Assembly (NCBI GenBank): GCA_910587395.1
Contig: CAJULJ010000107.1
Location: 1-6,853, forward strand
Direction: 5' to 3'
DNA length: 6,853 nt
Origin: an uncultured Oscillospiraceae bacterium
GTDB lineage: Bacteria > Bacillota > Clostridia > Oscillospirales > Oscillospiraceae
Below the pieces are notes generated by a model. That model worked only from the letters and a program-made list of their open reading frames with translations. It was not told the DNA's origin and did not search any database. Positions within the stretch are counted from its first letter, which is position 1; each line of letters opens with the position of its first letter. The position numbers and the translations under genes were made by a program. Below, piece after piece: positions 1 to 4,885 of the stretch.

Positions 1-29
1 AAAAACTACAAAATTTCTTCGGCGTTTTC

Positions 30-881
30 TTACAATTTCAAATTGGCGTTGACATAGAGGTCATCATAGTGCCGGTGCATTTTTGAGAAATACTCCTGGC
101 GACGGTCCTCCATGGTTTTCTTCGGGTGCTCGATTACGGTGTAGTTGTTCAGCGGGCTGGCCTCGTGCTCCTTGACCTTCAGCCAGATCTCCGCGTCCGT
201 CCGGGCCACAGCGTGGTCAAAGACCTTCATCCCCTTGGTGACCTCCACCTTCTTCTCCTCCAGGAAGCCCCGGCGGGTAATCCAGGTACGGCGGATATCG
301 TAGAAAATGTTGACCTGTTTCAAATCACGGGGCTGCTTGCGGATGGCGCAGACCGGGTTTTTGCACCCTTGCTGGATGCACCGCTCTACGTCATACTTGA
401 CCTCGTACCAGCCGCCCTCGTAACCGTTGTTACCCATCACACAGGCGCAGTAGGCGCCGCCTGTGAGCTCCATGTACTGCTTATGGGCTTCTTTGACGTT
501 CTCGGTCTCGATTTTTTCCACGCTGTGCCCATAGTCATAGGGCCTGTTCGTCTGACGGCATGGGCACATGATGAGCGGGAAGCCCTGCGGAATGTGTTCA
601 CAGCCCTTCCGCTGATAGGGACAGCGGAGCAGCGGGTTGTCGTTCTCCGGACAGTACCAGACGTTCTGAAACCAGCAGTCACCATTGTTGAAGCCGCGGC
701 CAACATCGCTGCTGCCTTGGATCAGCAGGCCGCAAGGGGTCTCCCAGGTGAAGCCCAGCATGGTTTCCCATTTATAGCCAAAGTTTTGCCAATCGCTCCA
801 ATAGACCGTATCCGGGTGGTTCTCCCTGGTATACCCCTGGGCATAGAGCCGCCGGGTCAGGTCGTTCAGCTCCCCGTTCAT
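30..881 (-). CDS. Cysteine-rich protein of unknown function, 283 aa
   Basis: I do not recognise a named family. The protein is soluble-looking, with no signal peptide or membrane helix. Twelve cysteines lie between residues 50 and 178 (about C50, C69, C77, C87, C94, C106, C108, C145, C147, C168, C173, C178), including CPC and CAC pairs. The stretch is also rich in Trp, Tyr and Gly. The last 100 residues are cysteine-free, charged and probably helical. The cysteine-dense N-terminal part suggests several metal sites (zinc or Fe-S), which is inference. The start was chosen at the ATG at 881, because it overlaps the TGA of the gene before it as ATGA (878-881). A GTG four codons upstream (893) is possible, but neither start has a clear Shine-Dalgarno, so translation is probably coupled to the upstream gene. 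It is the last gene seen and ends in TAA, with no terminator before the window edge. The reading frame is well supported; the function is unknown. Confidence 0.8.
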   Translation of the reverse strand: MNGELNDLTRRLYAQGYTRENHPDTVYWSDWQNFGYKWETMLGFTWETPCGLLIQGSSDVGRGFNNGDCWFQNVWYCPENDNPLLRCPYQRKGCEHIPQGFPLIMCPCRQTNRPYDYGHSVEKIETENVKEAHKQYMELTGGAYCACVMGNNGYEGGWYEVKYDVERCIQQGCKNPVCAIRKQPRDLKQVNIFYDIRRTWITRRGFLEEKKVEVTKGMKVFDHAVARTDAEIWLKVKEHEASPLNNYTVIEHPKKTMEDRRQEYFSKMHRHYDDLYVNANLKL

Positions 882-1108
882 ATCCCGGGACACGGGATCA
901 GGCCAAAGTGCTCCTTCATGGTGTCTCTCAGCTCCTCCACTTCAATTTGGTATTCCTGGGCAATACAGCCCTCGCACACGATCTGCTTGTAGCCCAGCGC
1001 CCGGCTGCACCGCTTGTCCCAGGAGTTCACCTCCCCGCCGCAGACGGGGCAGGCGAGATCCGGGTACCAATGCAGCTTGGCGGGGTTGGAAAACTTGCGC
1101 TCACCCAT
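878..1108 (-). CDS. Small zinc-ribbon-like protein, 76 aa
   Basis: A short hypothetical protein with two CxxC knuckles, C20-P-V-C23 and C45-E-G-C48. Single cysteines sit at C34 and in the C-terminal PCPGI (C73). Two CxxC pairs about 22 residues apart are what a single structural zinc site would need. After the second knuckle comes an acidic helix-like stretch (about 52-68) ending in HFGLIPCPGI. I recall similar short proteins as unnamed proteins in mobile elements of gut Firmicutes, but know no function. The start is the ATG at 1108, because GAGGTG lies 7 nt upstream (1116-1121). The GTG at 1123 that would lengthen it lies inside or next to this binding site. It overlaps the upstream gene by 8 bp and the downstream gene by 4 bp (ATGA), so the three form one translational unit. 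Confidence 0.78.
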   Translation of the reverse strand: MGERKFSNPAKLHWYPDLACPVCGGEVNSWDKRCSRALGYKQIVCEGCIAQEYQIEVEELRDTMKEHFGLIPCPGI

Positions 1109-1337
1109 GGCTGGACACCTCACGCATACAGTGCGGGCATTTGATGAGGCCGCCGGACTGCATCAGCTTCACGTAGTCCTCGCGGCCGATAGCGCCGCGC
1201 AGGCACTGGGAACAGAAGTTTTTGCCGCAGACCTCACAGCTCCAAATTTCGCCGTGGATGTCGGTATGTTCCTCCCAGCCCAGCTCGGCGCCGCAGAAAT
1301 CGCAAATGTATTTGTCCGTTTCCTCTCGGCATGACAT
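1101..1337 (-). CDS. Small four-knuckle CxxC zinc-binding protein, 78 aa
   Basis: Four CxxC pairs are visible: C12-C15, C34-C37, C42-C45 and C67-C70. Histidines at about 24 and 28 lie between the first two pairs. Eight cysteines in four pairs are enough for two zinc sites, as in RING-like or double zinc-ribbon folds. The fold name is inference, and no enzyme motif is visible. The start is the ATG at 1337, preceded by GGAGGTG with 6 nt spacing (1344-1350). The frame stays open for 18 more codons upstream, but those run through a hairpin (1355-1394) and have no ribosome site, so they are left out. The gene follows a 66-bp spacer containing that hairpin and overlaps the next gene by 8 bp. Possible roles include nucleic-acid or protein binding; the sequence does not decide between them. 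Confidence 0.8.
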   Translation of the reverse strand: MSCREETDKYICDFCGAELGWEEHTDIHGEIWSCEVCGKNFCSQCLRGAIGREDYVKLMQSGGLIKCPHCMREVSSHG

Positions 1338-1343
1338 TTTCTT

Positions 1344-1350
1344 CACCTCC
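1344..1350 (-). promoter_or_regulatory. Shine-Dalgarno that sets the start at 1337
   Basis: GGAGGTG on the minus strand, 6 nt before the ATG at 1337. Its AGGTG can pair with CACCT (1356-1360) in the 3' arm of the hairpin just upstream, so access to this site may depend on which structure forms. Confidence 0.7.
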
Positions 1351-1394
1351 AAAACAGGTGTGCCGCGGGGCCAAACAGTCCCACGGCACACCTG
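1351..1394 (-). terminator. Hairpin plus TTTT between two small CxxC genes
   Basis: A perfect 11-bp inverted repeat, CAGGTGTGCCG / CGGCACACCTG (1355-1365 and 1384-1394). After one mismatch it continues with about four further pairs (one is a G-T wobble) and a short loop. On the minus strand the 3' arm is followed by TTTT (1351-1354) and then directly by GGAGGTG. It lies 9 bp after the TAA of the 63-aa gene. The stem is strong but the T-run is short, so it may be a leaky terminator, an RNA processing or stability element, or a leader structure for the next gene. Confidence 0.6.
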
Positions 1395-1403
1395 CCTATC
1401 TGT

Positions 1404-1595
1404 TTACGCCGCCGGTTGTCCGGCATTGGCATAATCGGATGTCTCAAAATAGTCTTTCATGCAAAGAGGCACAGCCGCCACACGCCAATCCTTTGGCTGG
1501 GGCTGGCCCGCCCGCACCCTGTCCAACAGGGCACGGTTCCCGCAAACGGCGCACCGAAACCACTGGCGGCCCATCCGCCGCTCCAGCGCGTACAT
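1404..1595 (-). CDS. Small CxxC protein of unknown function, 63 aa
   Basis: A short basic protein with one CxxC pair (C15-A-V-C18-G-N) and a third cysteine at about 45 (PLCMKDYFE). This is half a zinc ribbon, and a metal site would need the third cysteine plus another ligand, or a dimer. There is no membrane segment and no recognisable family. The reading frame is credible because GGAGGTG (1602-1608) sits 6 nt before the ATG, and the start lies only 3 bp after the TAG of the YkgJ-type gene. It therefore ends the pentapeptide/YkgJ transcription unit before the hairpin at 1351-1394. Confidence 0.7.
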   Translation of the reverse strand: MYALERRMGRQWFRCAVCGNRALLDRVRAGQPQPKDWRVAAVPLCMKDYFETSDYANAGQPAA

Positions 1596-1598
1596 GGC

Positions 1599-2261
1599 CT
1601 ACACCTCCCCCAACCTCTGCCGGAGGAACTGCTCCAGCGCCGCCATGTTTTTCTGATACTGCGGCAGAAAGGGCAGATCCAGCTCGTAGTTGTAATAGCG
1701 GTAGTAGAGGATCTGGAACAGGCTGGCCCGGAGCTTGCCGGCATCCAGCTTGTTCAGCAGACAGCCCAGGGTGGGCAGGGCGATGCCCTCAGCGGCCCAA
1801 AACTCCCGGCTTTCCCTGGAGAAGTTCTCGTGGAGCCAGTCCTTCACCTGCATCTTGCCGTCAGAAAAGTGGGCCGCGTGCTGATCCACACAGCGGTAGT
1901 ATTCAAAGGGCTTCCCCCTCTGCCCGGGCCGCACACTCAGCGGGTAGATCCGGCAGACAGAGGGCCTGCCCGCATAAGCGGAGCAGCGTCCATCTTTGAG
2001 AAGGACGCAGGTGTGGTCATCGCCCACCGTGTTCATCAGATAGATAGGCAGACGGCCTTCCAGAAGATCGGTGTGGGCATAGCGTTCATATACGTCATGG
2101 ATGGAACCGGCCTCCCCCCGATCCCGGAGACACCGGGCCAGACGATAGGCGTCCAGGGGTTCCAGCATCAGCTGGCCCTCCAGATCCCGGCAGCAGCCAG
2201 CACACCGGCGGCACTGGAAGCACATCCAGTCTTTGGGCCGGATAGGGATGGCGCGGCTCAT
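1599..2261 (-). CDS. YkgJ-type cysteine cluster protein, 220 aa
   Basis: Member of the YkgJ/CxxCxxCC family (PF03692), proteins thought to bind zinc or an Fe-S cluster; their biochemical role is mostly unknown. The N-terminal cluster is CFQCRRCAGCC (C14, C17, C20, C23, C24). Further conserved cysteines follow: TC at 85, GRC at 93 next to the typical RPSVCRIYPL (C103), and YYRC at 124. All usual ligands appear intact. The C-terminal 70 residues form a Tyr/Leu-rich helical tail. The start is the ATG at 2261, which overlaps the TGA of the pentapeptide gene as ATGA and has AAGGGGGA 6 nt upstream. The frame is open for 46 more codons, but that stretch is low-complexity Gly/Pro/Arg sequence overlapping the previous gene and is rejected. 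The tight coupling suggests that it works with, or is made in fixed ratio to, the pentapeptide-repeat protein. Confidence 0.9.
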   Translation of the reverse strand: MSRAIPIRPKDWMCFQCRRCAGCCRDLEGQLMLEPLDAYRLARCLRDRGEAGSIHDVYERYAHTDLLEGRLPIYLMNTVGDDHTCVLLKDGRCSAYAGRPSVCRIYPLSVRPGQRGKPFEYYRCVDQHAAHFSDGKMQVKDWLHENFSRESREFWAAEGIALPTLGCLLNKLDAGKLRASLFQILYYRYYNYELDLPFLPQYQKNMAALEQFLRQRLGEV

Positions 2262-3112
2262 GCGGCGTCCCCCTTCACGCCCAGGGCTTGGTAGACGGCC
2301 TTCCAGTTCTGGTGGCACTCCTCCTCGGTGGCCCCGCCCTGGGTAATGGTAGTCCAGTCCAGGCAGACCGTGCCGGCGGTGATCCGGCTGAAGGTGCATC
2401 CGTCCAGGGTGGAACCGGCATAATCCACCTCATCCATCGTGCAGTCGGCGGTGTGGCAGCTTTTCAGTGTGGCATTCTGTACCGTCAAGTGGGACAGCTC
2501 GCAGTCATGGAACCGGGTATGGGCCAAGGTGGCCTCGTACATATCCACATGGCTCAGAACAGACGAGTAAAACTCCGTATCATAGATACGGCTGTACCCG
2601 AAGGAAATGCCGTCTATGCGGCACACAGCGAACTTGCAGCCATGCAGCTCCGAACCACAGAAATCCGCCTTATCCGGCAGGCAGAAAAAGGTCACATGGT
2701 CAAAGCTGGCCGCCCGGAAGAAATTGGCCGGAAAGCCCTCCCTGGCCGCACGGTCATACAGCTTTTGGTCGATGACCTTCAGTTTGCGGCCATCGGAGCC
2801 CTTCGCCCACTGAAATGCAAACGCTTTCCGGCTTGGGCGCTTGTGATAGGGCTTGGTCAGCAGCGCCTTCTGGTGCAGGAACGCCCGAACGTCCTCCAAA
2901 ATCGCCGGGAGCCGGGTGTCCCCGCACTTGTCCAGCTCGGCCAGCAGTTCATCCACCGGGCGGGCGGACCGGCCCTGCAAAATATCGTTCAGGCTTCGGA
3001 TGGCCCGGGTTCGTTCATCAGGGTCATAGCTACGGGGCGCGGACGCCTCCAGGCAGTCCGCAATGCGGCGGCTGAGCTCCAGCCCGCTGGGTACAGCTTT
3101 GTAGTCAATCAT
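2258..3112 (-). CDS. Pentapeptide-repeat protein, 284 aa
   Basis: Residues about 149-248 read as twenty uninterrupted five-residue repeats, for example ADFCG, SELHG, CKFAV, ATLAH, TRFHD, ATLKS, STLDG, CTFSR. Two more (ASFDH, VTFFC) lie just before a four-residue break. The central hydrophobic residue (L/F/I/M/V) recurs as expected for the right-handed four-sided beta-helix of pentapeptide-repeat proteins. The first 130 residues are helical and charged, and the tail (about 250-284) is a short capping helix. Known family members include DNA-mimic gyrase protectors (Qnr/MfpA) and many of unknown role; nothing here shows gyrase activity. Cysteines are frequent within the repeats. The start is the ATG at 3112, since GGAGGA lies 8 nt upstream. 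A TTG five codons earlier would fall on that site. It follows a hairpin spacer and is coupled by ATGA to the YkgJ-type gene. Confidence 0.9.
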   Translation of the reverse strand: MIDYKAVPSGLELSRRIADCLEASAPRSYDPDERTRAIRSLNDILQGRSARPVDELLAELDKCGDTRLPAILEDVRAFLHQKALLTKPYHKRPSRKAFAFQWAKGSDGRKLKVIDQKLYDRAAREGFPANFFRAASFDHVTFFCLPDKADFCGSELHGCKFAVCRIDGISFGYSRIYDTEFYSSVLSHVDMYEATLAHTRFHDCELSHLTVQNATLKSCHTADCTMDEVDYAGSTLDGCTFSRITAGTVCLDWTTITQGGATEEECHQNWKAVYQALGVKGDAA

Positions 3113-3120
3113 GATGTGAT

Positions 3121-3126
3121 CCTCCA
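3121..3126 (-). promoter_or_regulatory. Shine-Dalgarno that sets the start at 3112
   Basis: GGAGGA with an 8-nt spacer to the ATG at 3112. The in-frame TTG at 3127 abuts this site and so cannot use it, which fixes the shorter start. Confidence 0.7.
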
Positions 3127-3175
3127 AATAAAAGCAGGCGCGGTAAAAGACCTGGATAGTCCTTTGCCGCGCCTT
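3127..3175 (-). terminator. Hairpin plus T-rich tail before the pentapeptide gene
   Basis: Inverted repeat AGGCGCGG / CCGCGCCT (3137-3144 and 3168-3175). After one mismatch it continues with AAA/TTT, giving a stem of about 11 pairs. On the minus strand the 3' arm is followed by GCTTTTATTT and then the Shine-Dalgarno of the next gene. It lies 20 bp past the end of the 80-aa gene. The shape fits a weak intrinsic terminator or attenuator, and the layout matches the hairpin at 1351-1394. Confidence 0.55.
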
Positions 3176-3195
3176 TCATGTATCAGCCGTCCAGC

Positions 3196-3438
3196 TCAGG
3201 CGGCCATCGCCAGGGGAAAGCAGCCCGCCGCCGGCTCGGAGCTGGGCCCCGTCAGCAGGCGGTACTGGGTGTTCAGCGTCTCAAAGCGCACCTCACCCAT
3301 GCCGTAGCTGTGGATGGACACCACCCGGGAGGTGTACGTCACCTGCCCCTGATGGAGAATGACGGCCTTCGCGCCCACGGCCAGCGGCCGCAGCAGGACG
3401 CCGGCCAGCGTCTTTGTGGTCTTTTCCTCAGTATTCAT
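3196..3438 (-). CDS. Small conserved-looking protein of unknown function, 80 aa
   Basis: No cysteine motif or membrane helix is present. The middle (about 13-62) alternates hydrophobic and polar residues (AKAVILHQGQVTYTSRVV, then VRFETLNTQYRLL), which suggests a small all-beta domain. The last 18 residues are Ala/Gly/Pro-rich. I recall similar short proteins as unnamed members of Firmicutes mobile elements, but no function is known to me. The start is the ATG at 3438, which overlaps the end of the sigma-like gene by 11 bp. AGAGGG lies 10 nt upstream (3449-3454), a moderate ribosome site, so translation is probably partly coupled. A hairpin spacer follows. Confidence 0.75.
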   Translation of the reverse strand: MNTEEKTTKTLAGVLLRPLAVGAKAVILHQGQVTYTSRVVSIHSYGMGEVRFETLNTQYRLLTGPSSEPAAGCFPLAMAA

Positions 3439-4012
3439 GGATATTGAGCCCTCTTTCTGTTTCCGTATTCAGCAGCAGGTGATCCTGCCGCAGCTCTTTC
3501 AAAAGCCTGCGGGCCCGCTTGACCCCCATACCCTGGAGCTGTGCGGCCTCTGCCATGGTACAGCCCCGGAGACGCGACAGCGCCAGCCGGTGCTGTTCCT
3601 CGCTGGCCCCGGCCATCAGATCGCGCAGGGTCAGACGGGCCTCCAGCTCCTCATAGTTGGGCGGCCTGGCCCGGGTGTCTGCCAGATATCGTTGTTCCGC
3701 ATTGCGGCGGCGCTCCTCCGCCCGGTAGTCCGCGGCGACACTGCGGGCCATGGCCTGCCACGCGATGGTGGAAAAGGCATACCGCCTCAGCCACGGCTGG
3801 GTGAGATACCGCTGCACCGCCTGGAGAAAGCCCAGGGCGGCCACGTCGTAGTATTCATTTGCGGCGTAGCTTCCCCTGCCCAGGAACGAATAGATCAGGT
3901 CGTGGTGCCGGTCCGCGAACCGGCGCTGTTCCTCCGTGAGGGGCGCCAGCGGGGCGGGCTGCCCCCGCGTAAATTGCGGGAACAGCCTGCTCTGCCGCTG
4001 GACAAATCGGAT
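3428..4012 (-). CDS. Sigma-70-like regulator, start codon unclear, up to 194 aa
   Basis: The frame after the TGA at 4013-4015 stays open for 194 codons. Counting from the codon after the TGA, residues about 26-105 look like sigma-70 region 2: FADRHHDLIYSFL, then EYYDVAALGFLQAVQRYL and YAFSTIAWQAMARSV. Residues about 137-180 look like a region-4 helix-turn-helix: HRLALSRLRGCTMAEAAQL, then GVKRARRLLKEL. This fits the small sigma-like factors of Firmicutes conjugative elements, which would direct RNA polymerase to element promoters. The domain clearly begins well upstream of the first canonical start, the GTG at 3844 (Val57). That GTG has no ribosome site and would cut away the front of region 2. 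No ATG, GTG or TTG exists in frame between the TGA and 3844. Options are a rare start (ATC at 4012 or an in-frame CTG), readthrough of the TGA from the upstream gene, or a start-loss mutation or sequence error. If only the GTG works, the product is a 138-aa truncated form. Confidence 0.72.
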   Translation of the reverse strand: MRFVQRQSRLFPQFTRGQPAPLAPLTEEQRRFADRHHDLIYSFLGRGSYAANEYYDVAALGFLQAVQRYLTQPWLRRYAFSTIAWQAMARSVAADYRAEERRRNAEQRYLADTRARPPNYEELEARLTLRDLMAGASEEQHRLALSRLRGCTMAEAAQLQGMGVKRARRLLKELRQDHLLLNTETERGLNIHEY

Positions 4013-4837
4013 TCAGGCGGGCATAAGCTCCCGCTCACCGTCCAGGAGGCCCACCGCAAAGTGGCCATCGTTGTCCGGCAGCTCCAGCGGGGCGTCCACC
4101 GTCTGAACGATGTTGGCCGCGGCCTCCGCCTGGGCCTGGGCCCGCTGCTCCAGCATCTCCTTGACCATCTTGCGGAACCCCTCGGCATACGTCTTGACCG
4201 CCGCCAGCTCCTCGCCGGCGAAATCCCGCACCCGGTTGAACACGGCGACGCTGTAGTCGAAGCCGTTGGTGCTCACCGGCTTCAGCGTGATCTTAACCAG
4301 GCTGCCGTAAACAGGCCGGTTGCGCAGGGCAAAGGCCATGTTGACAAAGTTCTTGTAGGGCTTGATGCTGGTGGGCGGCAGGGCCAGCTGGAGCGGCATA
4401 TACGCCCCGTCCTGGAGGATGTAGAGCATCCGCATATTCTTGCACAGCTTGCCCTTGCCGCTGGAGCCGAACTGGTTGTTGCCGCAGGCCTCGCACAGCA
4501 GGCCGGGATCGCCGTAGCCCTGCTTGCCGTCCATGGACTGGCACTGGGGCGGGGTGTTGTCGTCGTACTCGCTGCCCTCCGGCCAGCAGGCGTTGGCGGA
4601 GTGGTTATAGAGGATGATCCCCTCGATCTCGCCCACGTAGGTGGGGTGGTCCGGATCCTCGCCCGGCATCTTGAACTGGGGCACGCCGCCGCCGGGGATC
4701 TTCACCCGGGGGAAGGAGAGCTCCAGGCCCTCCAGATCCTCCGCCACGTCGGCGGCGTCAAAGCTGGCATCCATGGGGGCGGGAAGGTTAAAGGGCTTGT
4801 ACTCCGCCATCGTGGTGACATTCTGCTGGTTACTCAT
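4013..4837 (-). CDS. Zinc-ribbon-like protein, possible ssDNA-handling role, 274 aa
   Basis: The central region carries C99-x15-C115-E-A-C118-x13-C132 in the setting QCQSMDGKQGYGDPG, CEACGNNQFGSS and GKLCKNMRMLYIL. This cysteine layout, followed by a beta-rich part (about 135-205, PLQLALPPTSIKPYKNFV), is what I recall from phage and mobile-element proteins encoded beside recombination or replication genes. I infer single-strand DNA binding or annealing, with moderate doubt. Residues 1-60 are acidic and Pro/Gly-rich. Residues about 208-245 form an Ala/Gln/Glu-rich helix, possibly a coiled coil. The end (LLDGERELMPA) is acidic, as is common in ssDNA-binding proteins. The start is the ATG at 4837, with AGGAGG 8 nt upstream (4846-4851). 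It follows the DUF932 gene by 48 bp. The TGA stop is in frame with the sigma-like gene that follows directly. Confidence 0.85.
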   Translation of the reverse strand: MSNQQNVTTMAEYKPFNLPAPMDASFDAADVAEDLEGLELSFPRVKIPGGGVPQFKMPGEDPDHPTYVGEIEGIILYNHSANACWPEGSEYDDNTPPQCQSMDGKQGYGDPGLLCEACGNNQFGSSGKGKLCKNMRMLYILQDGAYMPLQLALPPTSIKPYKNFVNMAFALRNRPVYGSLVKITLKPVSTNGFDYSVAVFNRVRDFAGEELAAVKTYAEGFRKMVKEMLEQRAQAQAEAAANIVQTVDAPLELPDNDGHFAVGLLDGERELMPA

Positions 4838-4885
4838 GAATTTTTCCTCCTGTCATGTTGTTGTATATCATCAGCATGGCCCGCA

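Noticed and set aside
1..29. Terminator or further gene at the left edge
   Set aside because: The 29 bp after the last TAA are AT-rich but show no hairpin and are too short to call a gene.
1338..1391. N-terminal extension of the 78-aa protein by 18 residues
   Set aside because: It would translate through the hairpin and the Shine-Dalgarno itself. GGAGGTG is correctly spaced for the ATG at 1337.
2262..2399. N-terminal extension of the YkgJ-type protein by 46 residues
   Set aside because: The stretch is low-complexity Gly/Pro/Arg sequence inside the pentapeptide gene. The ATG at 2261 has a ribosome site and the typical ATGA overlap.
126..3307. Other long plus-strand frames, for example 126-992, 1416-2294 and 2288-3307
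   Set aside because: All are antisense to minus-strand genes that have clear motifs, ribosome sites and coupled starts. Their products look like reverse-strand shadows.
4013..4015. TGA as a selenocysteine codon
   Set aside because: The TGA lies at a natural gene boundary. The only nearby stem starts too far downstream and lacks recognisable SECIS features, and neither flanking protein resembles a selenoprotein.
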